Shown: positions 32,390 to 40,333 of the stretch, in pieces
Position numbering within the stretch: position 1 is the first letter of the stretch
How the letters are laid out: the number at the start of each line of letters is the position of its first letter
From: an uncultured Eubacterium sp.
GTDB lineage: Bacteria > Bacillota > Clostridia > Lachnospirales > Lachnospiraceae
Direction of reading: 5' to 3'
DNA length: 42,734 nucleotides
Assembly (NCBI GenBank): GCA_947385775.1
Contig: CANDMI010000029.1
Location: forward strand, 1-42,734
Notes under the pieces: model-generated
Databases searched by the model: none
What the model was told of the DNA's origin: nothing
The model's input: the letters and a program-made list of their open reading frames with translations, nothing else
Made by a program: the position numbers and the translations under genes

Positions 32390-34615
32390 ATGAAAAAGAG
32401 GCTAGGGACAGCGCTCCTTGCCGCTGCCGTTGCGTTTACGTCCGTGCAGGCAGTTCCATTTATGGACGTACAGCAAACGGTTGCAGCGACCAAAAAACCA
32501 ACGACAAGCTCGGGGGAAACGGTAGAAAAGTCAGCGGACGGCAAGGTGACGGAAAACGGCTATACATTTAAGATTACAGGCAACGAGGCGGTCATTACCG
32601 GGTTTAACGGGACGATCAAGGATTTAAAGATCCCGACAAAGATTTCGATTCCGCAGTCTGTAACGTTGCCGTCCACCGGGACTGGCACAGGAACCGGGAC
32701 GGGAACTGGCACGGGGACAGGAACCGGGACGACGGGCGGCACATCGACAACAAAAGCGACAAGCAGCAAAAAAAAGGATGAACCGGAAGTGCCGACGAAT
32801 GATTATTTTGTGAGTGAAATTGCGGATAACGCATTCAGCAGCAAGTTAGGCATTAAATCCATTTCCATGACTTCTGGAAGCGTGGACGGCAAGGCGTTTG
32901 GCATAAGAAAGATTGGGAAAAAGGCGTTTTTTGGCTGTCATGACTTAACATCTGTTACGATCGCGGCGACTACGACAGAGATTGGGGCAAGCGTTTTTGC
33001 GGACTGCATCGCGTTAACCTCGATTAAGGTCGCGGACGGCAACCAGAGCTTTAAAACGATTGACGGGGCGCTGTATTCGTATTCCACAAAAAGCGGAAGC
33101 GGGATTTACCGTCTGGAGCAATTCCCGCTTGGAAATAAAGCGTCGGAATACAAAGTGTCTGAATCTTTAGGCTTTACATTGGGAGAAATTGGGCCGGAGG
33201 CGTTTTTAGGCTCCCAAAACCTGGTAACGGTGGAGCTTCCGATCACGGTAAAAACAATCGGCGACCGGGCGTTTGCGCAGTGTAAAAAGCTTGCTACGGT
33301 AACGCTGCCGCAGGATTTATCTACGATTGGCGTAGAAGCGTTCCAGGGAGATATCGCTTTAAGCTCCATTACGATCCCAGAAGCCGTAACGACGATCAAT
33401 ACAGGCGTATTTCAGGACTGTCAGGCGTTAAAGAGCGCGAAGCTTCCGGAAAAGCTTACGACTATAAGCGCGAAAGCGTTTCAGAATTGTAAAGCGTTAG
33501 GCGATGTGGAGCTTCCGATTACCGTGACAACGATTGGGGATCAGGCGTATGCACAGTGCAGCTCAATGAAAAAAATCTCCATTCCGGTCAAGACAAATAC
33601 AATTGGAAAAAATGTGTTTGAAGGCACCCAGGTGACGATACACTGTCACAGCGGCTCACAGGCTTCGAATTACGCAAAACAGTATAACCTGGAATCAGAA
33701 CGCATTTTCACGGTTGAATTTTATACAGACAACACCTATAAAACGCTGCTTTCCACGCAGGAGGTGCTTCAGGAAACGGATGCGAAGGCTCCGGAATTTA
33801 AGCCTGAGGACGGGTATGAAGTTACAGGCTGGAGCGCGGATTTTACAAAGGTACAGCAGGATTTAAGGGTATATCCGATACAGAAAAAAGTATATCAGAT
33901 AAAGTTTGTGGATTCCTATAATGGAAGGGAAGAAACGGTAAAGGCGACGGACGGCAGCGCGGCGCAGGCCCCGGATTGGTCGATGACTGGATATTCTTTG
34001 CGCTGGAATCCTTCCGTGCCGGACGACGTTCACAGCGACCAGACCGTAAACGCGGTTTGGACCAGCGATACGACGGGCAAGGAGATCAAGCCTGGCACGA
34101 TCAAGCCGCGGGATGTAGGCTCTACGATTACCTCGGGGAAAAACAATTACGAGGTCACGTCATCCGATCCGTATAATCCGACGGTGGCGTTTGCGGGGCT
34201 GGATGGAGATACGGCAAGCGTGAAAAAGACTTCATCCGCGTCGGATAAGTCGAAAGACAAAAAGCCTGCCGTAAAATATGATTCCATCGCCGTGAAGATT
34301 CCTGCGTCTATTTCCGCGGATGGCGTAACCTATAAGGTGACGACGGTAGCGGCAAAGGCGTTGAGTGAAAATAAGAACATTACAAGCGTGGAGATTGGCA
34401 GCAATGTAAAAAGCATTAAATCAAAAGCGTTTTATAAATGCAGCAGGCTGTCCAAGGTCAAGCTTAAGACAAAAAAGATCATTTCGATGAGCAGCGGCGC
34501 GTTTAAGAGCGTGAAGTCAAACGCGAAATTTTATACATTTAATTCTAAGCTTTCGAAATATAAATCTCTGTTGAAAAGAGCGGGCGTGAAAAAACCAACG
34601 ATGAAACGGCTGTAG
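32390..34615 (+). CDS. BspA-type leucine-rich repeat surface protein (first of pair)
   Basis: The 741-residue secreted protein has a signal peptide (about 1-33), a Thr-Gly dipeptide tract (about 96-117), and then BspA/LRR_5 repeats (IGKKAFFGCHDLTSVTIAATTTEIG, with later units such as LTTISAKAFQNCKAL). One or two InlB-type B-repeat-like segments follow (FYTDNTYKTLL...GYEVTGW, then FVDSYNGREETV). A last LRR unit and a basic end close the protein. BspA-like proteins mediate attachment to host or other surfaces. No LPXTG or CW anchor is seen. ATG 32390 follows GGAGG; the longer frame from 32336 lacks a ribosome site. It is followed after 18 bases by a second LRR protein. Confidence 0.9.
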   Translation: MKKRLGTALLAAAVAFTSVQAVPFMDVQQTVAATKKPTTSSGETVEKSADGKVTENGYTFKITGNEAVITGFNGTIKDLKIPTKISIPQSVTLPSTGTGTGTGTGTGTGTGTGTTGGTSTTKATSSKKKDEPEVPTNDYFVSEIADNAFSSKLGIKSISMTSGSVDGKAFGIRKIGKKAFFGCHDLTSVTIAATTTEIGASVFADCIALTSIKVADGNQSFKTIDGALYSYSTKSGSGIYRLEQFPLGNKASEYKVSESLGFTLGEIGPEAFLGSQNLVTVELPITVKTIGDRAFAQCKKLATVTLPQDLSTIGVEAFQGDIALSSITIPEAVTTINTGVFQDCQALKSAKLPEKLTTISAKAFQNCKALGDVELPITVTTIGDQAYAQCSSMKKISIPVKTNTIGKNVFEGTQVTIHCHSGSQASNYAKQYNLESERIFTVEFYTDNTYKTLLSTQEVLQETDAKAPEFKPEDGYEVTGWSADFTKVQQDLRVYPIQKKVYQIKFVDSYNGREETVKATDGSAAQAPDWSMTGYSLRWNPSVPDDVHSDQTVNAVWTSDTTGKEIKPGTIKPRDVGSTITSGKNNYEVTSSDPYNPTVAFAGLDGDTASVKKTSSASDKSKDKKPAVKYDSIAVKIPASISADGVTYKVTTVAAKALSENKNITSVEIGSNVKSIKSKAFYKCSRLSKVKLKTKKIISMSSGAFKSVKSNAKFYTFNSKLSKYKSLLKRAGVKKPTMKRL
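32675..32740 (+). repeat. Thr-Gly coding tract made of 12/18-bp repeats
   Basis: Units ACCGGGACTGGCACAGGA (32675-32692), ACCGGGACGGGA (32693-32704) and ACTGGCACGGGGACAGGA (32705-32722) encode (TG)n. The runs of G could also form a G-quadruplex. Repeat number can change without frame loss. Confidence 0.85.
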
Positions 34616-34633
34616 AATGGAGGATGGAAGCTT

Positions 34634-36643
34634 ATGGAAAAGGGAAAAAGTTTGAAAAAAGCCTGGAAGTATGGATTTTTGTCCCTCCTTATTGCGGCGC
34701 CGATCATGCTGGCGCATCCAGATATGGCGTTTGCGGCGGATGGGGATACGCAGGAGGAAGAGGAAAATAAGCCGGTTTCGATCCCGACAGAGCCATACAC
34801 GCCGGCGGGAAGCAGGCTGACGTATACATTTACCGGCGATAACACATACGGATATGTGGCGAATGTGGCAAGCGTCCTTCCAAGTGAGATTACAGAAAAC
34901 AGCAATACATTAACCATCCCTGCGGAAATAGAATATCAGCCGACGCAGGAGAATGAAAAAGACGCATCAGGCGATGCTGACGGCACAGTTAAGGTAAGGG
35001 TAGCGGGCATTTTAAAGGATGTGCTAAAAGGAAATACGTCTCTTGTAAAGCTGGTCTTGCCGGATACGGTGACGTACATTGGCCAGGAAGCGTTTTGCGA
35101 CTGCGTGAATTTAAAAGAGATCAAAACGTATGCGACGTCCTTTGAGTCAAGCCCACAGACCGGCTATCTGGCGGCGGCTGAAATTGAATACCGCGCTTTT
35201 TACGGCTGCACTTCCCTGACAGGGCTTACGTTAGGAGAGATCGTAGATCCAGACACAAAGGCGTTAAAGGGCGTAAAAAGGGTGCAAAAGGAAGCGTTTA
35301 TGAACTGCACTTCTTTAAACAGCATAGAGATCGGGCCGACTGTGGAATGGCTGGAAGGCGGAGCGTTCGCAAACGCCCGCGCGTTAAACGGGCTTGCCAA
35401 CGACGTGAAGATACGCGACAATCAGTTATTTTTTATGCAGGATGGGATTTTATATTACAGGGAAAGCGAGCGCAGCAATGTGCTGCTGCTTTGCCCGGCG
35501 GCGACGGAGTCCGGGGATTTAAAGAGCTTTCCTGCGAATCTGACGCAGATTAAAAACGCGGCGTTTTATGGCTGCGAGGGCTTAACGTCGATTGAAATAC
35601 CAAATACCGTGCAGGTGTTGGGCGACCAGGCGTTTTATGGATGTACGCATCTTGGAAATGTGCGGATACCGGATTCGGTCACAAAAATCGGGACGGAAAT
35701 TTTTAAAAACTGTGGCTCTGCCGTTACGATCATCTGCGAAAGCGGGAGCGAGGCGGAGCGTTACGCAAACAGCAATAACATAAATAAAAGTGTTCGCTGC
35801 GAGGTGACATTTTTAAATACGTACAATGGCGATACGCAAAAGATCGAGATCATGAGCGGGCAGACTTTGGACGCGCCAACAGGCTGGGGCAGGGTTGGCT
35901 TTACCCTTCGCTGGTCGGATGGGTTTACGCCAAATACGACGGTCATCAACGAAAGCAGGACGATCCGCACAGTGTTTGTGCCGCTATATACCGTAACCTT
36001 CCGTGACAGCTATACGGGATATGAGTCTGTCGTGACGGATGTGGAAGAAGGCACGGAAGCCGCGCCGCCGGACTGGACAAGGAAAGGATACCGCCTGACC
36101 TGGTCTACCGAGGCGTTTCGCAGGGTAAACGCCAACATGGTCGTCAACGCGGTCTGGCTGATCTCTTTGACGGACGATGTAACGCCAGACGAGGAGCAGC
36201 AGTATCAAAAGGGAGATTTTGTAACGATCAATAACGTGGTGTTTAAAATCGTAGATTATGACGCAAGGAAGGTGCGCGCCATGGGGCTGGAGGATGAGTC
36301 TGTCAGCAAGGTGACGATACCGACCAATGTCATATTTGGCGGGCGCACTTATCGAGTGACATCCATTGGGGCGAATGCTTTTCGGGAAAACACTTCGATA
36401 AAAAAGCTGTCCATGGGAAGTAATGTGACTACGATCAAAAGCCGCGCGTTTTACCGATGTTCAAACCTGAAAAAGATTGTGATCTATTCCAAATCCCTTA
36501 GCTCCTTTGGATATTATTCTTTCAAAAAAACGAACGCGAAGGCAAAGGTATACGTTCCAACGAAAGCTTTGGCGAAAACCTATCGGGAAGAAATGCTGGA
36601 CGCGGGGCTAAGCACAAAAGCGACGGTTAAGAAAAAAAGCTAA
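34634..36643 (+). CDS. BspA-type leucine-rich repeat surface protein (second of pair)
   Basis: The 669-residue secreted protein has a signal peptide (about 1-36, ending AFAA), an acidic segment, and LRR_5 repeats (LVLPDTVTYIGQEAFCDCVNLKEI, IEIPNTVQVLGDQAFYGCTHLGNV). Two beta-repeat-like segments follow (VTFLNTYNGDTQKIEI and VTFRDSYTGYESVV, each with a GF/YxLxW motif), as does a last LRR unit (ITSIGANAFRENTSIKKL). It shares this order with the preceding protein, so the two are probably tandem duplicates that diverged. ATG 34634 follows GGAGGATGG and the gene is 18 bases from its neighbour, so both come from the promoter at 32259. Confidence 0.9.
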   Translation: MEKGKSLKKAWKYGFLSLLIAAPIMLAHPDMAFAADGDTQEEEENKPVSIPTEPYTPAGSRLTYTFTGDNTYGYVANVASVLPSEITENSNTLTIPAEIEYQPTQENEKDASGDADGTVKVRVAGILKDVLKGNTSLVKLVLPDTVTYIGQEAFCDCVNLKEIKTYATSFESSPQTGYLAAAEIEYRAFYGCTSLTGLTLGEIVDPDTKALKGVKRVQKEAFMNCTSLNSIEIGPTVEWLEGGAFANARALNGLANDVKIRDNQLFFMQDGILYYRESERSNVLLLCPAATESGDLKSFPANLTQIKNAAFYGCEGLTSIEIPNTVQVLGDQAFYGCTHLGNVRIPDSVTKIGTEIFKNCGSAVTIICESGSEAERYANSNNINKSVRCEVTFLNTYNGDTQKIEIMSGQTLDAPTGWGRVGFTLRWSDGFTPNTTVINESRTIRTVFVPLYTVTFRDSYTGYESVVTDVEEGTEAAPPDWTRKGYRLTWSTEAFRRVNANMVVNAVWLISLTDDVTPDEEQQYQKGDFVTINNVVFKIVDYDARKVRAMGLEDESVSKVTIPTNVIFGGRTYRVTSIGANAFRENTSIKKLSMGSNVTTIKSRAFYRCSNLKKIVIYSKSLSSFGYYSFKKTNAKAKVYVPTKALAKTYREEMLDAGLSTKATVKKKS

Positions 36644-36686
36644 GAAAAACAATTTAGGAAAAAGCGAATAGCATTGGAGGTTTTGC

Positions 36687-36815
36687 ATGGAGATTATATG
36701 GTTTCTTGGGATTTTGATCTTATTTGTGGTCATCGTCGTAACCGTTGTTGTGGCTGCGTCTGTATCCGGCACGGCGGCGGCGATCGCGGATGAAGAGGAT
36801 ACGAAAGAAGATTAA
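36687..36815 (+). CDS. 42-residue single-span membrane peptide
   Basis: This short gene encodes a short hydrophobic segment (WFLGILILFVVIVVTVVVAA, about residues 5-24) followed by a small Ala-rich stretch and an acidic tail (ADEEDTKED). GGAGG at 36676-36680 sits six bases before ATG 36687. It is 43 bases after the second BspA gene and directly precedes a strong terminator, so it is the last gene of that operon. No family is recognised. Codon use looks normal and the ribosome site is strong, which supports a real gene. Confidence 0.7.
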   Translation: MEIIWFLGILILFVVIVVTVVVAASVSGTAAAIADEEDTKED

Positions 36816-36837
36816 ATCGGCACGGATAAAAAGTAAA

Positions 36838-36872
36838 ACAGCCAGTAAGGTGGGATAGACCTTACTGGCTGT
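36838..36872. terminator. Strong bidirectional terminator
   Basis: ACAGCCAGTAAGGT (36838-36851) pairs perfectly with ACCTTACTGGCTGT (36859-36872) around a 7-base loop. T-rich sequence follows in both directions. It ends the BspA operon and may also end the minus-strand CheC transcript. Confidence 0.9.
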
Positions 36873-36884
36873 TGTTTATGCACA

Positions 36885-36964
36885 CGGGCGCCCAAGTGAA
36901 ATTTGTCAGCGGAAGCTGACGGGCGCCCGGCGCGCGAGTAGGGAAGATGAATCTTCCCTGCTCG
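36885..36964 (+). repeat. Two-hairpin intergenic element, copy B
   Basis: Hairpin 1 pairs CGGGCGCCC (36885-36893) with GGGCGCCCG (36921-36929). It has the same GAAATTT bulge on the left side as copy A and an inner stem GTCAGC/GCTGAC with a GGAA loop. Hairpin 2 is CGAGTAGGGAAGA (36935-36947) against TCTTCCCTGCTCG (36952-36964), followed by ATT as in copy A. The copy sits between convergent transcripts, unlike copy A. Confidence 0.75.
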
Positions 36965-36975
36965 ATTGCATGCGT

Positions 36976-37605
36976 TTATTCATACGGCATGCCAAGCTTT
37001 TTGAACAAGATCTGTATAGACTGGGAATCCAGCACAAGTATCAATCCGCTGTTCATTTCGTTTTCTCCGATGTGGAGCTTTTCGTCAATGTATAAAACAG
37101 GCTCGTCATAGCTTCTGGATAATTTTTCAGCTGGAATGGCAACCAGGTTTGACACATTGTCGCAATAACTGTCTGGCGGTTTGATGTTGATAAACAATTG
37201 CGTCATTGCGGCGATTGAATTGACATAAGCCGCGGTTGTGATATTGCTCATTTCACGCACGACGGAAATGTCCATATCGTCAATGGTCTTTAAGTCTTTG
37301 ATTTCCTTTGGATAAAACGTGTTGATCAGTTTTTTTGCAAAATCCAGATGTACGACCTCAAGCATACATCCGCGGATATCGCCTTCAAGATCAACCGTCA
37401 TACCAAGCGCAGTCGTGTCCTTTCCACCCAGGTAATCGGCAACTTTTTCATAGCTGATCAGGCTGATTACAGGGACTTCGATATCCACGACGGTGTTTAG
37501 CAATGATGCGAGCGCGGTAGCAGCATTGCCAGATCCAATATTTCCTATTTCCCTTAATACATCAAGATGCATTGAACTAAATTGGTCTAGTTTTTTATAA
37601 GCCAT
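36976..37605 (-). CDS. CheC-like chemotaxis phosphatase
   Basis: The 209-residue protein is of the CheC/CheX/FliY type. Both phosphatase motifs are present: LREIGNIGSGNAATAL near the N-terminus and VREMSNITTAAYVNSI in the middle, each with the catalytic Glu and Asn (ExxN). CheC proteins dephosphorylate CheY-P and, with CheD, tune receptor adaptation. No CheD is adjacent. The ATG at 37605 follows AGGAGG; a longer frame to 37680 overlaps the upstream cyclophilin gene and is not preferred. The cyclophilin gene lies just upstream on the same strand, so the two are likely co-transcribed. Confidence 0.85.
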   Translation of the reverse strand: MAYKKLDQFSSMHLDVLREIGNIGSGNAATALASLLNTVVDIEVPVISLISYEKVADYLGGKDTTALGMTVDLEGDIRGCMLEVVHLDFAKKLINTFYPKEIKDLKTIDDMDISVVREMSNITTAAYVNSIAAMTQLFINIKPPDSYCDNVSNLVAIPAEKLSRSYDEPVLYIDEKLHIGENEMNSGLILVLDSQSIQILFKKLGMPYE

Positions 37606-37645
37606 ATTTTCCTCCTCGTGTCTGAGAGATAAAACTTTATCCCTG

Positions 37646-38167
37646 TCAGCAAGTCTGTGGCGCCGGATAGTCGACTCCAAATGTCTCGACGGTAACCTTT
37701 TTCATCCGCTGAGTCTCCATTGGGCGGTCATCCACATCAGTAGGGACTCCTGCGATTTTCTCAACCGCGTCCATGCCATCGGTCAGTTTGCCAAATGCCG
37801 CATAAGCGCCGTCTAAGTGCGGGGCCTTTTTATGCATGATAAAAAACTGAGAACCGGCGGAATCCGGTGAAGCCGCCCTTGCCATGGATAATACGCCAGG
37901 GTCGTGGGCAAGCTGGTTTGGAAAACCGTTTTGTGAAAATTCACCTTTAATACAATAACCAGGGCCGCCCATGCCATTGCCGTTAGGATCGCCGCCCTGT
38001 AGCATAAATCCTTGAATGACACGATGAAAGATCAGGCCATCGTAGAATCCTTTTTGAACCAGATCTATGAAGTTGTTGACTGTATTTGGTGCAATTTCAG
38101 GATATAACTCGGCTTTGAGGATATCGCCGCTTTCCATTTCAATCGTAACAATTGGATTTTGTGCCAT
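37646..38167 (-). CDS. Cyclophilin-type peptidyl-prolyl isomerase
   Basis: The 173-residue cytoplasmic enzyme (no signal peptide) catalyses cis-trans isomerisation of prolyl bonds. Family motifs are present: TVNNFIDLVQKGFYDGLIFHRVIQGFMLQGGDPNGNG, the active Arg in FHRVI, and SAGSQFFIMHKKAPHLDGAYAAFGKL. The ATG at 38167 follows AAGGAG. It precedes the CheC-like gene by 40 bases. Confidence 0.96.
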   Translation of the reverse strand: MAQNPIVTIEMESGDILKAELYPEIAPNTVNNFIDLVQKGFYDGLIFHRVIQGFMLQGGDPNGNGMGGPGYCIKGEFSQNGFPNQLAHDPGVLSMARAASPDSAGSQFFIMHKKAPHLDGAYAAFGKLTDGMDAVEKIAGVPTDVDDRPMETQRMKKVTVETFGVDYPAPQTC

Positions 38168-38325
38168 GTTTGTTCTCCTTACTGAATATATTTTCCGTTC
38201 CTCACGGCTACATAACTATCTGCTTCTATTTTAAATGATTATAAAGCAATCGTAAAGAGAAAATCACGCCTTTTGTAAAAGTTTTTTTCGTCAGGCTTAT
38301 TTTTGCTTTTTGGCAAACATTCCTG

Positions 38326-38355
38326 TTGACGTTTTTTGTAAAACAGGTTTATATT
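38326..38355 (+). promoter_or_regulatory. Probable promoter of the GNAT gene
   Basis: TTGACG (38326-38331), an 18-base spacer and TATATT (38350-38355) lie 57 bases before ATG 38413. Confidence 0.5.
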
Positions 38356-38412
38356 TAGGAAAAGAACTCTACGCCGCTGCAACATTTATTTTCCAGAAAG
38401 GGGCCTGCGCGA

Positions 38413-39324
38413 ATGCGAAACGAAATGCAAGACGTGATAAAAAAACAGCTGACTCTGTCCCTTGTTATATGGGACTTACATATCGGAGCGAAGGAGTCGG
38501 AAAGATATCAAAACGAACGCGATTTATATGGCATTCGGCAAATCAACCTGCCGGTTTGTAAAAGCTGCCTGGACGCGTATGAATGGATACGCCGGACATT
38601 GTCAGAAAACAGTGCGTCCGCCGCCCATGCCTTGCTGGTCACGCAAAACGCGGCGTTAGCGGATTATATTTACCGGGGGGCGAAGCAGGGCATGGCTTTG
38701 GTGTTTTATGAAAAGGAGGGGGAGCAAAGGGCGCGGGCGGATTTTATCGTACAGGGGTTTTGGGAAATTGGCGTGCAGTTTTTAGACCGGGTTTTAAAAC
38801 GCAAAAATCACCTTCCATGGAATATACTGTATACAAAGCGGACATGCGTCCGGGAAATCTCATTGCAGGATTTAGACGAGCTGTTTTTGCTTTACCAGGG
38901 CGAGGGGATTACCGATTATACGGAAGATCTTTACGAACGAAGCAAAGAGGAAGCGTATACGGATCATTATATTCGCCATATGTATTATTTTTATGGCTAT
39001 GGCATGTGGATAATACGGGACAGACAGACCGGGGCGCTGATCGGGCGAGCCGGGATTGAGCACAGAGAGGTTTGTGGAAAGACGGTAAGGGAGCTTGGCT
39101 ATGTCATTGGAAAGGAATACCAAAGGCAGGGGTATGCCTACGAGGTATGCCGCGCCATATTAGAATACGCCAGAGAGCGGCTTTGCATGGATGAGATCCA
39201 TTGCTTTATCCATCCCAAAAACACGCCGTCCATCCGGCTTGCAAAAAAGCTGGGGTTTGGATTTTGCGAGGGAGAGTTTTGCGGGACGAAAGGCGCGCTG
39301 CATTTTTGCATGGTTTTTGGATAA
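38413..39324 (+). CDS. GNAT family N-acetyltransferase with N-terminal HAD-like extension
   Basis: The protein has 303 residues. The C-terminal ~165 residues are a GNAT domain of the RimJ/RimL type: acceptor-side VREISLQDLDELFLLYQ, and the acetyl-CoA loop in GYVIGKEYQRQGYAYEVCRAIL (QxxGxA form). A later INxxNxxSIRLAKKLGF-like motif reads IHPKNTPSIRLAKKLGF. The N-terminal ~130 residues include WDLHIGAKESERYQNERDLY, TLLVTQN-like (HALLVTQNAALADYIY) and ALVFYEKEGE, which look like a degenerate HAD-type domain seen in other clostridial GNAT fusions. The substrate is unknown. ATG 38413 follows AAAGGGG. Confidence 0.82.
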   Translation: MRNEMQDVIKKQLTLSLVIWDLHIGAKESERYQNERDLYGIRQINLPVCKSCLDAYEWIRRTLSENSASAAHALLVTQNAALADYIYRGAKQGMALVFYEKEGEQRARADFIVQGFWEIGVQFLDRVLKRKNHLPWNILYTKRTCVREISLQDLDELFLLYQGEGITDYTEDLYERSKEEAYTDHYIRHMYYFYGYGMWIIRDRQTGALIGRAGIEHREVCGKTVRELGYVIGKEYQRQGYAYEVCRAILEYARERLCMDEIHCFIHPKNTPSIRLAKKLGFGFCEGEFCGTKGALHFCMVFG

Positions 39325-39479
39325 GCGCATGGAATGGAAGTCTTGAATTTATAATGGAAAACGCATAGATTCCCTTTGTCATGCATAGAATGGGATTAAA
39401 GGTTGCAAGCGGAAGGCGAAGCTTTCCCGCTGCGATCGGACAAACGCATGGATGCATGGAGGAGGGAAAATAAGATAAA

Positions 39480-39917
39480 ATGAAAAAAATGGATAAGTTC
39501 AATAAGCCGGATAAGATGAATCAGACGTATAAGTTTGATAAGGCGGAAAAAAACGAAGCTGAAAAAAGCCTTACGATGCCCATTTTGGTTGACCTTGTGG
39601 CAATGTATGTCATCACGGGGCTGCTATTGGCGTTCCTTGCCGCTTTGCTTGGAAAAGTGGACATGAGCGATACCGCGGTCAGCGTAGGGATCATCGTAAC
39701 CTATATCCTTTCTTGCTTTGCGGGCGGTTTTTTCATTGGAAAAAAGAAGAAAAAGAATAAATACCTGTGGGGGATCTGCGTCGGATGTTTTTATTTCCTT
39801 GTGCTTTTGCTTGGCAACCTGGCGGTCAATCGCGGGCTGGACGGGAAGCTGGTACATATGTTAACGACCGCGGCGCTTTGCGTCCTTTCCGGTATGGCGG
39901 GAGGGATGGTCAGCTGA
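39480..39917 (+). CDS. TIGR04086 family membrane protein
   Basis: The 145-residue protein has a charged N-terminal 25-residue tail and four predicted membrane segments (about 31-55, 62-83, 97-116, 122-144) with a KKKKKNK loop between spans 2 and 3. It fits the clostridial TIGR04086 family, which I recall as being found next to the SCIFF peptide genes, as here. The function is unknown; a role in peptide export or in the neighbouring Sec components is possible. ATG 39480 lies 14 bases after GGAGG, a rather long spacing, so ATG 39489 could also be used. Confidence 0.72.
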   Translation: MKKMDKFNKPDKMNQTYKFDKAEKNEAEKSLTMPILVDLVAMYVITGLLLAFLAALLGKVDMSDTAVSVGIIVTYILSCFAGGFFIGKKKKKNKYLWGICVGCFYFLVLLLGNLAVNRGLDGKLVHMLTTAALCVLSGMAGGMVS

Positions 39918-40011
39918 AAAATTCAGTCTGAATAAGAATTAAAAACAAGGATCAAAGAAGAATCAAAGAAGAATCTGAAAAAAAGGGCTTTCCATACAAA
40001 TAAATCTGTGG

Positions 40012-40017
40012 TATACT
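40012..40017 (+). promoter_or_regulatory. Extended -10 promoter of the SCIFF peptide gene
   Basis: TATACT preceded by TGG (extended -10) and, 17 bases upstream, a weak TTTCCA -35. It lies 55 bases before ATG 40072, giving the peptide gene its own start site. Confidence 0.5.
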
Positions 40018-40071
40018 AAAACACGTTTATATACATGTGAGTTGGATAAAGACGATGAAAGGAGATTCCAA

Positions 40072-40215
40072 ATGAAACACATTAAAACCTTGAATACGAA
40101 AAAGTTACAAAATACAGTGAAAAAAGGCGGATGCGGAGAATGCCAGACATCCTGCCAGTCCGCATGCAAAACGTCCTGCACAGTCGGGAACCAGACCTGC
40201 GAGCACAGTAAATAA
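40072..40215 (+). CDS. scfA: SCIFF ranthipeptide precursor (six-cysteine peptide)
   Basis: This 47-residue precursor of a thioether-crosslinked peptide starts with the highly conserved MKHIKTLNTKKLQNTVKKGG leader. Six cysteines follow at 21, 24, 28, 32, 36 and 43 (SCIFF: six Cys in forty-five). Cys32 and Thr37, the pair crosslinked in the Clostridium thermocellum homologue CteA as I recall, are both present. AAAGGAG precedes ATG 40072. The radical SAM maturase lies downstream and a TIGR04086 gene upstream, so the cassette is complete. SCIFF peptides occur in nearly all Clostridia; roles such as signalling have been proposed. This gene is only 144 bases and is easily missed by gene finders. 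Confidence 0.96.
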   Translation: MKHIKTLNTKKLQNTVKKGGCGECQTSCQSACKTSCTVGNQTCEHSK

Positions 40216-40240
40216 ACAGCGTATAAAAGCAAGCATCAAA

Positions 40241-40314
40241 GACCGTTCGCCAAGCGTGCGGTCATTTGTGCGTTTCATTACATTATAAACGGAAAGCGGA
40301 CGGGCATCCGCTTT
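40241..40314 (+). other. Two hairpins between peptide and maturase genes
   Basis: GACCG/CGGTC closes an imperfect stem at 40241-40263, and AAAGCGGA (40293-40300) pairs perfectly with TCCGCTTT (40307-40314) just before AGGAGG of the maturase gene. The T run is short, so they may act as leaky terminators or processing sites that favour peptide over enzyme. Confidence 0.55.
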
Positions 40315-40333
40315 TGAAATAGGAGGATGGCAG

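Noticed and set aside
39402-39445. Third copy of the two-hairpin element
   Set aside because: There is an imperfect hairpin here (AGCGG/CCGCT) but neither the GAAATTT bulge nor the CGAGTAGGG hairpin.
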